Shown piece after piece: positions 1-13,927 of a stretch of DNA of 64,000 nucleotides. Source of the DNA: Chrysomallon squamiferum (Eukaryota > Mollusca > Gastropoda > Neomphalida > Peltospiridae). A program made the translations under genes and the position numbers. The stretch lies in NCBI GenBank assembly GCA_012295275.1, contig CM022670.1, forward strand, positions 14,783,862 through 14,847,861. The letters are read 5' to 3'. Within the stretch, counting starts at the first letter, position 1. Each line of letters opens with the position of its first letter. The notes under the pieces were generated by a model, which worked only from the letters and a program-made list of their open reading frames with translations, was not told where the DNA came from and did no database searches.

Positions 1-2051
1 GAATTCAAACAAGACATTTGCTATCACGTATCTGATTTCCACAGAACATTAATATAACATGTTCTTACAGTTTCATCAGGCCTTTATTTCACATAATCAA
101 TTTGTTTTTAATTTGCTGCTTGGACTATTTCCCAGTCCACTTAGTGCTCTGTTTCTGACTAATCTATGAAAGGCTGCCTTAAAGGCTTGTTAAAAAAAAA
201 AAAAAATTTTTTTTTTTTTTTTTGTATACTTTTGGTTAATTCTGGTTAATTCATAAAATGATATCTAATAAAAATAATGTTATTAACTACTCATTCCTTC
301 AATCAAACAAGATTCATTCAAGTGATTTACATTTTTGAAATGCATACACATTGAGTATTTGATACATATTACATCCCTTAAATTGGTTAGTGATATTTTA
401 AATCAAAATACTGCCTTAGTTATATTTACTGTTAAAAAAACATTTGATCTTATAAATCCACAATCAAGATTTCGTAGCTTAATATTTTCACCAAATTATA
501 ATCAGATGTGGTCTCTCTTATTAAAAATTCTTTATAAATGCTGAGTAAACTGGTGAACCATATAAACATGCCTACCAGTTCTGAAAAACATGTCTTTACT
601 TCTGACTGCCAGTTTCAGAAAATGGATAACTTTAAAGATAAAATACGTTTCATGTATTTATAACGAAGAAACTATATTAGTAAAACAAATAAATAAATAA
701 AACATAATGTGAAGGACATAGATGAACTTAGCCAGGATTCAGATAAATGTTGAGACTTTGACATTTTCTCTAGGCTGTTTGTGTGAGTTGATATGCTTTT
801 TACTTTATATACGTTTCTTTATTTTTTTATTTTTTTATTTTTTTCTTAAGTAGTAGTAGATGCATAGAAAATACATTGTTTTTCTTCTCATTTACTATTG
901 TTATGTTCACATTATATTTCACAGTATAAAAGTTAATTTATTTAGGTGTAAAAATCGACATTCAATGCTTTTTTTTATATATAATGAATAAAGGCTGAAG
1001 CATAAATTCTTTATAATAATCATTGTTTTATTTTTTTATTGTTAATGATTGGTTTTGTTATTGTTTATTTATTTTTATTTTTAATTATTTATTTGTTTTT
1101 AACTCTTTTTATTTATAAAGTGTTCACTGACTCAGCAACAACAACATCGTTTATAAAACTGTTTGATTCTGCAGTTGATACAACAACAACATCAATAATA
1201 AAATATCTTTATTCTTTAATTGATATGATAATAATACTAGTAATAGTAATAGTAATAGTAGTAATATTAATAATAATAATAATACTAGTAGTAGTAGTAA
1301 TAATAATAATAAAGATAATAACAATAATATTTTAACTTTGTTCTACATGGTTATCTATTACATACAGGTTGTTATTGTTGTTTTTGTTTGTATTTGTGTT
1401 TATTTTTGTTTGTTTATTGTTCTTTTCTAAGTAAATAAAATTCACTCTTTAAATATTTTGCTTTTGTTTTAAGTCATTTAATCTGGTTTGCTTCAGTGAA
1501 TTAAGGTCAACATTTCTAATTTCTTTTCAGAAAATGTACATTAAAACCTTTTCAGTCCTTATATTGATTGTTGACTTTTTTGAAACATTTTCTTTTCTTT
1601 TTTCTTCACTTGTTTAATCATCTCCAAAACAAGAATGTGACCAAATAACAACTGAAATTTGCTTTCTGAAATCAACTATCGGTTAGTTTAGATTTGAAAG
1701 TAATGAAGATAACAGTGTCCCCAAATGACAGTTTCCCCCCTCAGAATCTCTGATAGTAGAAAACAGTGACAAGTTGTCATTTGTAATAAAAATTGGAACA
1801 GATGATTGATTAGGTTTGTTTTAGAGGATTGCAATTTTTTCTTAATTAAAATTTTATATCATCAATCAAAATTTATGTTTTTATTTTCATTTATTTATTT
1901 TATTTTTTTTTTTTTTTACTGTTGTATAGAACAATTTGACAAAACTTAGGAACAGTCATTTTTTTTTTTTTTTTTTTTTTTCTTAAGTTTTCAAAAAAGG
2001 TTGTATATCATATTTTCATAATTTATTTTTGTTACTATGATTTATTATCAG
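1..2051 (+). other. LOX A intron 1, 3' part
   Basis: Homologous to 34286-37038 (B) and to 56250-57600 (C). Holds T-rich tracts and ATA repeats only; no exon seen. Confidence 0.85.
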
Positions 2052-5000
2052 GTTAAGCAGGTGCCCCCTGATGAGAAGTTCTCCTTTGATTACAAGGTAC
2101 ATGTTGTTTATGTGTCATTTATTTTAACATCAGCTACTTTATTATTAACAACAACATGTAGCTGCACTCAGTGTTAATACAGAGAAAACAGAATAAAAGA
2201 AAGATTGACTCATTGTGAACAGTAGATGATATATTTCTAACTAATATTTCTGTCTTTCATTCCTACAAACAGATATACACAAACACATGTAATACACAAC
2301 ATATACTCTTACATCTGACATATGTACACACACTAACACAAATACATACTCCATCATACTTTCATATATTTAAATAAAACATACTCATGCATATAGACAT
2401 CCCATGCACACATTCTCTCACATATACTTTCTCTCATACACAAACACAGAAACACACCCACACATATACACACGTGTTATTAAACACATAAATACATATT
2501 CACACATACGACATACACAGAAAGACATATGTACACACAACATACAGATCTACATATCTATGCAGAGAAAAACACTTGCAGTTAGTTGTAAAATTGTATG
2601 ATCTACACGCCATATCTAGATCACTTTAATCCGTTACACGTAAATATTTTCCTTGTGCAGTATACTGTCACAGATTAGTTTGTTTAAAGGAAAGTTAGAG
2701 TCACTCACTATTGCAGTTTTTCTGTTTCAGTGGGATATTAAGTGTAAAAAAATGGACCTAATAGCCGTAAGCACAATTGTCAAATTGACGACTGGAAAGT
2801 GGGAAAATCTGTCAGATCTGAAAGATGTGTACACCAAAAAAATCTTCAACATTCCCCAGGTATGGCAATCATTACATAATCAATAATTAGAATAGTTATT
2901 ATCTTCTTTTAATAATTAAATTTGTATTTAATTTCATTATCATCTCATTTTGATTTTAATAACTTTCATATGTTTAATTTCATTATTACCTTATTTCAGT
3001 TTCAGTAGATTTCATTTATTTAATTTTATTATTATCTTATTTTAATTTTAATAGATTACATTTTATTAATTTCATTTTTGCTAATCTATAAAAAAAAAAT
3101 TTATGAATTTTACTTTCCTGTATAAAACATGTTGGACTGTTTGTTTTAGTTCATGCAAAAATATTTCCAAACACGAGTTCTGTTCTTTCAGTAATTATGA
3201 ACAACACTGAAATAAAGTGAAACATTTTCAAATATTTCACACTGTTATATCGTTCTAATATTTGATCTGTTATTCACACCCCAGATAGTCGGTAATTTTT
3301 TATTAACATTAAAAAATTTTCATTAATGTAATTATGAAGAATGCTGAAATAAAGTGAACCATTTTAAAAGTGTTGACGTTGTTGTAGGGTGCAGACAGAT
3401 GGAGTAGTGATCTGTTTTTCGGAAACCAGCGAGTGGCCTGTCTCAACAACTGCATCATTCAACTGTGTACAGCCATTCCAGACAAGTAATACATACATTT
3501 AACTTCACATTTCACCAGCCTAAATATTACTAAATAAATGACTGTTATATTGAATTTAATTTAGATAACTAATAGGTATGTTCCATAGAAATAATTTTGT
3601 TGTGATTATTTCTATAATACTTACATACATACATACATGCACATATATTCATACATAGATACATACATATACATGCATGTACATACATACACACACACAC
3701 ACACATATATATGCAGCCAGATATACTCACACATACATAAAAATATACATACATATCAATACATACACATATTATTACATAACATAAATACACTCACAGA
3801 CATACAAAAAACACATACATAAATGTGTGTATATGTGTATGTGCACGTATATATAGGTTGTTTTTTTATGTGTGTGTTATTTTTTGCACACTATAAAATG
3901 ACGTGCTAAATGTTTTGTCAGTAGTAATTAAGTATAACGAGTATAATCATGTTGCAGACTGGCGGTTACAGAAGAAATGCTCAAACCTCTGCTGGAAGGT
4001 CTGAGTCTGGAGCAAGCTATTCAAGACAAACGTTTGTTTCTGTGTGACTACGAAATCCTTACTGGAATACCCTGCAAAGAAGACTTCATTGTAAGCTTGG
4101 AGTCATTTCTTAGTAAACTTCATAGAGATAGATCTCTTCAGACTTCGTAGAATATATAGTAAACATATTAAGGGTTGATCATTTCTAAAGGATTTTATTT
4201 TGATAAAAGAGAAATGACAAGTTTTATTCTTGAAAAGCAGTTCTTCATTATAAAATTATTTTCTTTCATTTAAACTGTCAAAAATCTTGCACTGATAACA
4301 AACAGTTCAAGACAAATCTACAAAATTAATAGATATTTATATTTAAATATCTGTCACTTCTATAACTTTATATTCCTAGAACATTTTTAATAAATAAATA
4401 AATAAATAAATGAATAAATAAATAAACAAATAAATGAATTATTTAATTAATCAATAATGATAATAATAATCCTTAAACAATTTATAACTTTGCCTATTAC
4501 TTTGAATTCATAGAATCTAATAATCACATAATATTGTTTAACATAATACAATATACTAAGTTATTTAAAGATCTTTGTTTTTACAAAGTAATAATACATA
4601 CAAACAAATCTTTAAATCACTTAATATGTTAAGCAGTTATTTAAACACATGTGCATGTGTGTGTGTCTGTATATGTGTATGTAGATATTACTGTGTTTAA
4701 ATACAAATTATGTTAAGTTGCTGTTTTGTTTTTCTCATCCAGTGTCCCGATCCTATTGGTCTGTTTTTTCTGAATGGAAACAAGAGACTGGTTCCCATAG
4801 CAATCCAGCTGTTCCAGAAACCTTCCCCAGACAACCCTGTATGTATCTCTTCTCAGTTTTAATCACCACATATTTTTTTATATGTTTATATCTGATTGAA
4901 TCATTTTACAATTAAAACAGAAATATTTTTAAATAGTGACCAACAGTCTAGAAGTTTACTTGGTCACAACAAACTATGAGTTGTGTGTGTCTATGTGTGG

Positions 5001-8000
5001 GTTTGTATATTTGTATGTATGTGTAAACTATGTACGTATGTAAACTATGTATGTATGTATGTATGTATTGGTGTATATTTTTATGTATGTGAATGTATTG
5101 TATACGTGTGTATTTATGTATCTGTGAGTGTGTCTGTATATGTATATATATAAATATATTTTGAAACGAGCATTATGTTAAACATGTACTGGCAAAACAT
5201 GATTTATTTTATTATTATAGCATTTCCTTAGACATATTTTTTTAAAATACGTTTTGATAGTGCTAGAGTTTCGAAACATATATTTATTTTGAAATAAGTA
5301 TTTATTATCTTAGTATTTCTAAAACAGTATATTGTGAAACTCTTAAAATGTACTTTGAAACAGTCATTGCTTATATTAGCATTTCTTTTTTCCCTGCTAA
5401 TTTTGCCACAAACTAAATATCAGGATGTTGTTACTGCATCAAGGTAATTTTGTTTGTTATCTAGCACTGATAGAAAAATTTGGAGTAATTAATATTGAAA
5501 ATAACAGTTTTCTGCAATTTTATGCAAATTGTGACATATAATATTTAAAAACAATTGTTTTAAATTCAGAAATGAATTTTATTTAGTTCAATACTGAAAA
5601 TAACAGTGTGGTGCATTTTAATATAAACTTACATCATATTGTATCCATATCTGTTTTAAGTTCACAAACAAAAACGACATTTTGTTCATATGTAATAATA
5701 AACTTCTCGATTCCTTTCAGGTTTTCTTGCCAACTGATCCACCGAACACCTGGGCTATAGCTAAAATGTGGTTTAATCTTGCAGACGCTTCTGTCCACCA
5801 GTCACTCACTCATTTAGGTTTGTCACTTTTCTTAGTCAGAATATTCACCTACATCAGTAAACAACAGCTGTGTACATCACTTGTAAACAACAGCTGTGTA
5901 CATCACTTGTATACAATGCAGCTGACATGTCAGAACAAAACACAGACCATTTGTAATTAGGTAACGTGTTCTCCAGTGAGTTAGAATTTGTATCAGACTC
6001 AGTATTTTAATTTGTAACTTTAACCATTTTCTGTTTTCTGGCACTGTTTAGTTTGTCAATACATCTTAGTATTAAAAAAAAAATTCACCTCAATATTGGT
6101 GTTGCTGGCCATAGTAAACCCCAACAAAACTGTGCCTATCCCACTCCAGATTATACCACCATGATTTTTTATTTTTTATTTTTTAAATTAATCTCTATTT
6201 TAATATCTAGAGATGTGTTTTCAGATATAGTTGGGCATGGGCTATTTTATACTTAGAGGTATACTTTGGACTCTACTCTGTAGACAGAATTTTATCTTGA
6301 GTTGTTTATGTCTGTTGTACGTTTTTTAATAAATCTTTACTTGCGGCAGAAAGTAGGAAAGTTTGTTTTATAATTTAGATAAATTTAATTACAAGCTGCC
6401 AATTTGAAATTATGCAAGTTAGAAAAAATACACTGATATGTAAAGACAGTACTCTGTTTTGGAAAGAATCAGCATCTTTTTGTCATAAGTTAACATTTCA
6501 CTCATTTTCTTTATATTTATTTTTATTTTCTCATTAAATCTATAACTATCATTTTCATTTGATACTTTCTCTGGATCTTTTTTTTTTGTATGTTTGTATG
6601 TCCTGCATTTACATATGACTACATATTTTCTTTATGAGAGCACACCAAGTTACAAACATTTATTAATTTTGAACTTTTCAAATGCAGGTTCTACACATTT
6701 GTTGATGGAGGGTGTAACGGTGGCAACCCACCGAAACTTGTCCCAATCTCATCCTGTTTTCAAATTACTAGCTCCACATTTTCTCTACCTGATTTCCATT
6801 AACAGGTAACATTCATATCCTTGTGTGTGTATATGTGTGTGTTTCTATGTATATATATATATATATATGTATCTGAGTATATATATATATATCAGTGTGT
6901 GTTTCTGTGTGTCTCTGTGAGTGTCCAGAATTTCTTGGTGATAAAGTTTTATAATTTACTTTTCAAGAAAATACATCCAGCATCATAAGATATATCACAC
7001 ATAAATAGCCATTCTGTACGACAAAATATATCAGAGAATCAAACCTTCAATTCATTTTATTTCAAAGTTTTCAGTTAAATTAAAAATAGCTGAATATTCC
7101 TGAGTTTTGTTGTTTTTCAGTCAAGCTCTGCAGACTCTTGTTTCACCAAATGGCTGGGTGGACAGAGCGATGAACATTGGAAGAGAAGGAATGTTCTATC
7201 TTGTAAAGAAAAGGTAAATATTTTATTTATTTTCCTTGCATTATAACTGATACCTATTCATGAAAAAAATAACAAAAACCAGTGATGATAAATAAATATA
7301 TACACACACATACATATACAGACACACATATACATAAATATTTATAGAGAAGAAAAAAATAGATATTTTGATATATGTAGCTACACACTCATACATTTTG
7401 TTTGATTTTTAATTTCTAAAGTAGTCTAAGTGAGAGGTATAAGATTCATAAATGTGTAGTGCTTACTAATCTGTGAGAAATATGAAGAAACTTTGATTTG
7501 CTGTTGTTTTTTAAATTTATTTATTTATTTATGATATCATATTATTTTTGATTAACAGTTTCTGTGGAGTTAAAAAAGTTACGAGTTAAAATGTTTGTTA
7601 CAAAGGCAACAGTTGTCTCCCCTGTACAATTTTGAGCAATAATATCTTAGTCCATTTTAATATTAATAGTCTAACACTGTTTCATGTCTGAGACAAATGA
7701 TGTTACATCCGACTGTTTTTATATTTGATTTGATTAATAATTCATAAAAAAGTAAAAAGAATAAATAAATAATTTTACAAATATATAAATAATATAATAA
7801 TATTAACAAAAACAACAACGGTAATAATAATAATAATCATCCTTCCTAGATATACATGAGTGATAGTTTGGTATGAATATTTCCAAATTCAGTCATAGCA
7901 TAGAGGTGTGTTAAACTGATTGATAGTGTGAAAAACAGTTCTTTACAAAGTAAATTACAACAGATCAAACTTCTGTCAACATTCTGATTTAAACAGTTAT

Positions 8001-10571
8001 CAGAAAGGTTATTTGAGGAAAATAATAACTATTCTTTAAACATCTTTATTTTCCTATACAGTTTTCTTTATATGTTGTCATTTAAAAACTTTAAATATAA
8101 ACACTGTTTCAAGAGTGGAAAATCATTTTAAACTGTAGTATAACTTTTAAATTATTTGAAATTATAATTGCATAAACAGATGTGTATGTGAAGTTTAATA
8201 ACACAGACCAAAGTTTTTCTAGTGTAGGTAGTATTTACAGGACACTGTTACTTTTTATAAAAATCATGTTACTTTGTATTTGTAATATTGATAATGAATT
8301 AAAGAAAGAATCAATAAAAGACAGATCCTGTAATATTCACTGACAAACATAACTGAAAATAATTGCAATCACTTTTTATAATAAAATAATAATTTATTTA
8401 TTTATCTATATTTTATTTTATTGTATTTTATGATTATTATTTTTATTTTGATATAGTTTTTATTTATATAATTATTGTTATTGTTATTATTATTGTTTTA
8501 AATCCTTTTTATGGTTTTTTGGGGGGGCTTAGGGTTTTTTTCAGCATTCATTGCTTTTGTAATACGTGTTTTCTTAAACCTCATTAACAATTCTTGGAGT
8601 ATAGAGTTGTCTTTCTTTCTTTTTTTTGAAGATGTATTTTTGATGTGGTGTCTAAACAACAGCAAACATGTACTTAGTTTTTCTTTAAGGAAACACTAGG
8701 AAATAGTAAAATACGTTTATGTGTGGTAGAGCAGTTTTCCAGTGACTCACTATGTTCATTGTTGCAGGTTGGCTCAGTGGAGAGTGGATGTACAGGGCAC
8801 TCTCCCAGAGGAACTGAAAAGTCGTGGAGTAAGTTTCATTTACACTAGAACAGAAGCCCGCTTTAATTTTGATAGTTAAAAAAAAAATATATTTATAAAA
8901 ATAAATCTGTTTTAAAATAGTGCTAATAAAACAGTATTTTAAAGAGCACTACTAAAATATATATTTGTATTTTGAAATAGTACGAATAACAATACATTCA
9001 TATTTTAAAATAACAAATAAAAATGCATATATATTTTAAAAAGATATTACAAAACATTTATTAATATTTTAAAATAGCACTAATATAATACATTTATTTT
9101 TTTAAATAGTATTAACTGAAATACATTTATATTTATAAATAATTTTAAAAATACATTTATGTTTTAAAAATAACTAATAAAAATACCTTTGATTTAAAAT
9201 AACCAAAGAAAATAAGTATATTTTTTAAAATACGATAAAAAACTTATCATTAATAAAAAATACATTTATCTTTTAAAATAACTAATAAAATATATATTTA
9301 CATGTGCATTTAAATAATAATAATAATAAAAGTTGCATTTATGTTTTAAAATAACAAAAATACATTTATCTGTTAAAATAACACAAATAAAAATATTTTA
9401 AAATAACACAAATACATTTTTTTTATTTGAAAGGCATGTAAACAGAATTAGAAATAATTTACAGTTTTATAAAATAATTGTAATTACTGAAAATAACCTT
9501 TTAATAAGTTCTAGCTATTTAAAATAATGTATTTATATCTTGTCCTAGAGAACAGTCTTGTATAAGAAATTAACACTTAATCAGTGTATATCTGTACAGA
9601 GATAAAATTCAGAGTGTTTGATGATTGGTTTATTTCAGTTTACAGACTCCAGCATTCTGCCAGGATACCATTTCCGTGATGATGCCTTGCTTCTGTTTGA
9701 ATGTATTGACAAATATGTCAGAAATTACATCAGTCTATATTACAGTAAGAAAATATTTCATACAGTCAGGCAATACATTTTTGACTGGATGTACTTTTTT
9801 TTTAATTGTTGACTATTCTAGTTTGAAACACGTATAACATTCTGTTGACACAAGAAAGTAGAAGATGGTCATGTATATAAATGTATAAACATGTTTCCAA
9901 CCAGAAGAAATAATAATATATAGGTTTTTCTTTACAAATCTGATTACCTACTCCAAAAATATGGAGAAAATAAAAGTAGAATACGTTGCAAATTAAAACA
10001 ATAGAAGGCTTGACTGCCACTAGGATCTTCTTATTTTTTTCGATTTCTCTAAAGAGCAGAACTCTACACTTATTTGGATGTTGTTAAATATGTGCCTGAG
10101 ATAAATTTTAACATAAAATTACTTTGTTTGTCAAAAAGCTTAAAGGAACAAAATATGAAATGAACCATTATAATATCAAGAACTTCAACAATTGTTTAAA
10201 AATTAGGTTGTAAGTTTACAATACACGAACAGCTGAGTCAAATCGTTATTTATTTAATTTATTCAGAGAAACCCTCGATGATTGAAGGGGACTGGGAACT
10301 GCAGGCCTGGGGCAGTGAGCTGGTGCAGGAGAAAGAAAAAGGCGGGGTCGGTTTACTGGTCTGTATTTAATACTTCTTATAACATTTTTGTTAATGTTCA
10401 GTTGAATCAGAATCTAAATATTGGTTTCTCTATAGTGGATTTCTACTGGTGTATATATTAATATTTTTTAAAATTTCATGTTTATCATAAAATTATCCCT
10501 TTAATAATATTTGGCTACTAAATAAATAAATAAATAAACAAAAAAATGTTATAAATATAAATAAATCTACA

Positions 10572-10618
<47 letters not shown>

Positions 10619-11988
10619 AATAATAATAAAATAAAATAAATAATACGTATGTTTTAGGCAAGATAATGTTACGAATAATGGTAGAAAGTAAGAAAGGCAT
10701 ATATTAATAATTAACATCCATGTTTGTTATTGAATGTTTATTCTTACATGGCTTTTTGATAAAAACTAACATTTTACTTCTTCTAATAAGATCTAAATTA
10801 GTTCAAACATGTTTTGTCTGAAAACACACACACAGAGAAAGACAGACAGACACACACACACACAAAAATACACACACACATAGAATAACTGTAATAAGCA
10901 TGTTTTACTGTTACAGCTGAGTACGTCTTAAGATGTGTTTTAAATTTTTACATTATTCTAAAAGTTACCTGAAAAATTCACTAATATTAAATGTTAAACA
11001 TATATCACAATCAAATTTAACTATTGCGATTTGTTAAAATTCTTATGAATTTCAAATGAAATAAATGAGAAAAACATATTTTTTTTATCTTCAATTTAAA
11101 TATTTTAACTGACATGGATACATTAAAAAAATAATAATACATAAAATTACTTATAAGAAGAAATTGAAAAATAATTTTATAAATTCAACAAAAAGCCTTC
11201 AAATAATTTAAATAATAAATAGTAATAACTAGCGTCTCAAATAGGAAAACAACAATCACATTCTGTTTACTTCATCCATGATATTAATTAGAAGATTTAC
11301 ATGTTTGAAGTATTGTTGGATTGTCTATTGCTAGGCTTTCTAACTAATAAAGATTAACATAATAATTAATATTTTTAAATTATTGGATGACTGATTACAC
11401 GCGAATACAGAAACTAGTTCTAAACATTTGTTTTTAGCTAATTATTTTCTGCAACAATATTTCTGGATATGATATGCAGTGTTATAATATTGAGAATTTT
11501 AACATTTGCTTAAAAATAACAATAGGATACAATTTTATTATTAGAAATTACAAACAATGTGATTAAAAATAATTTGTTGTTGAATTTGAAGTTTTATATG
11601 ATAAACTGAGCATCCTGTATTGTATTGGATAATAATATCTATATAAGTTATATGTGTTTTACTGAAGAGAATTTCAAAACAGAAAAGTTTTGAGAGTAAA
11701 TTGAAACATATTGACTTGCACTGAAATGTAACATTCATAAATTGCTTTTGATTTCAGGGAGTACCAAACAATGGGAAGTTTAAGACAGTGGAGGATATAG
11801 TGAAGATGTGCAGAACAATTGTGTACACATGCAGTGTGTCCCATGCCTCAGCTAATTTCCCGCAGTACGAAGAGTACGGGTTCCCACCTAACTATCCCAG
11901 TTACTTGAGAGGACTGCCACCCAAAGACAAGGTGACACAGTCATTAAATGATTTCTGTGGAATATACCTATCAGAATACAGATCATTT

Positions 11989-12024
<36 letters not shown>

Positions 12025-13054
12025 TCATTACTTTCTTTATCTTTTAAAAATATTATTAATTTTTTTAGTATTATTTTTGTTTAATATGTTGGGATGTTTT
12101 GTTTTCTAAACGTCAAAACAGACATATTCTGAATTCTAATTCACGAAGTAAAATTAAAATTTATTTTTACTTACGCTTATTAAATTCTATCCGTGTAAAT
12201 AATTATCATATATTATTAATGCTTGTTCTGTACGAAGTCTTTATAATTATCTAGGTAAAACAAAATAAAAACAAACACATCTGAATATCTTTTTTATGTG
12301 TGTTGAACATTTTTTCTTTCGACAAATTACTCGTTTTTATTTGGAATTATTTCGCTGAGTATTGTTTAATATTTGACTTGGCAGACTGCACTGACAGAAC
12401 AAGATATTCTAGGCTACCTGCCTGACAAACCAACCACTCTGGAAGTGATGGTTATTACAAAGATCCTGAGTACTCCAGGAACACAAAGTATCGGGGACTT
12501 TGAGGTGCAGTACATCTTTGAGCCAAAAGCCCGAGACATTGTGAAAGAGTAAGTGTTAAAATTTACTGTGTGTGTAAAACTGTTGTGAGACAGGCCATCA
12601 AAAAACATTTACATCTAAAACAACTTAAAACCTTAAATTATTCTAACAAACTGATTGCATTCTTTGGTTATTTTTATTACTGATTTCAGGATGCATAACT
12701 CACAAAACATTCAACATCATCAGTATCTTCCCTGAAACTGTTTTAATCATGGTTCTTGCTTTGGCTTTGAAACTTGAATAATTGATTACTGACATTCACG
12801 ATTTAAAAAAAAAGAAAGAAAAAGAAAAAGGATTACAAATGTCAGAAATAAATCAGTAAAATGTAAGTTAAATACTGCATGATTATCACAGTAATCTTAT
12901 TGAGCCTCTATACAGAGTTGTTTCTGTACTCAATTTCAGATTTAGAAAAGATCTTCGCAAAGTTAGCAACATTATCAAAGAAAGAAACAAGAGCAGGGAT
13001 CCTCAGTTCCCATACCTGGACCCAGATGTTGTTCCCAACTCCATCAGCATTTAA
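2052..13054 (+). CDS. Lipoxygenase copy A (exons 2-15; exon 1 lies outside the window)
   Basis: This is an animal-type lipoxygenase, a non-heme iron dioxygenase that adds O2 to polyunsaturated fatty acids. Exons read from the sequence: 2052-2096, 2731-2859, 3388-3485, 3958-4090, 4743-4838, 5721-5817, 6688-6805, 7121-7213, 8768-8828, 9639-9744, 10267-10346 (or 10358), 11758-11931, 12385-12548, 12940-13054. All have AG acceptors and GT donors and join in one frame. Using full-length copy B numbering (666 aa), the iron ligands are H357 and H362 (VHQSLTHLG), H545 and N549 (SHASANF) and the C-terminal I666 (PNSISI, stop at 13052-13054). Similarity to human 5-LOX continues through EGDWELQ, LPPKDK and IKERNK. 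The residue aligned with the Coffa position (400) is Ser. The donor of exon 12 is ambiguous because two in-frame GT sites exist; the shorter form aligns better with 5-LOX. The PLAT exon must lie left of position 1. Positional specificity cannot be read from the sequence. Confidence 0.93.
8881..9420 (+). repeat. AT-rich tandem repeat in LOX A intron 10
   Basis: Degenerate units of about 30 bases built on TTTTAAAATA, ACTAATAAAA and TACATTTATA. It lies directly after the exon 10 donor. Confidence 0.75.
10500..10645 (+). repeat. (ATAA)n tract in LOX A intron 12
   Basis: AAATAAATAAAT run with interruptions; a shorter version is at 46955-47070 in copy B. Confidence 0.9.
11992..12022 (+). repeat. 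(CA)n microsatellite in LOX A intron 13
   Basis: CA run about 60 bases after the exon 13 donor; copy B has a shorter one at 48399-48412. Confidence 0.95.
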
Positions 13055-13084
13055 CAGTATCCTGAAAATACATGTGCTGCATAG

Positions 13085-13510
13085 TACTAAGAACAGTGAA
13101 ATGTATAAGATACTGAAAACACACAGACATGTATAAGATAATGAAAACAAATGATATGTATAATATACTGAAAATACACAGACAAGTACAATATACTGAA
13201 AATACACAGACATGTATAATATACTAAAAACACACTAACATGTATAATATACTGAAAATACACAGAAATGTACAATATAGTCAAAATATAATGACACGTA
13301 CAATATACTAAAAACACACTAACGTGTATAATATACTGAAAATACACAGACATGTATAATATACAGAAAATACAAAAACATGAATAATATACAGAAAATA
13401 CACAGACATGTATAATATACTGAAAACACAAACACATGTAAAAGATAATAGAAACATACTGACATGTATAATGTACTGAAAACGCAGACGTACAATATAC
13501 TGAAAATCTC
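13085..13510 (+). repeat. 28-bp minisatellite just after the LOX A stop codon
   Basis: Imperfect tandem units of about 28 bases, with the core CATGTATAATATACTGAAAA plus ACACAGA, start about 30 bases after the stop. They are probably transcribed as 3' UTR. Point changes and 1-2 base indels between units disrupt any long reading frame. Confidence 0.85.
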
Positions 13511-13893
13511 AAATACAGCTGTACAGCTATTTTTATCACATTTCTGGGCTTCATTTTTCTTTATTTCTTTATTTATTCATAACAGGATGACAATTTTGGT
13601 TTTTTAAATATATTAGAAAAATATCTCTATACTCTTTATAATTTTTAGCAATTCTTTGGTTCAGTTTGTTTATAAAACAAAATTTATAAATTATGATTCT
13701 TATTTGTAAGAAATGAGTACGAATGATTTGTCATTTTGTTTGAAATCCAGAATAAATCAGCCGACATGTGTTTGTGTAACTGTTTTCAGTTTTTCTAAAT
13801 TGTGTATATGTATGTGTTTTTATTTTATTTTATTTTATTATTATTATCATAAAAGAATATTTATTTATTTATTTATTATTATATTATTATTAA

Positions 13894-13927
<34 letters not shown>

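Noticed and set aside
13085-13510. CRISPR-like array
   Set aside because: Units are contiguous without unique spacers, and the genome is animal; it is a minisatellite.
13087-13554. Long minus-strand reading frame rich in VYFQYIIHVCVFS repeats
   Set aside because: It is the antisense of the 28-bp minisatellite after LOX A; repeats keep stops out by chance, and there is no splice signal or family similarity.
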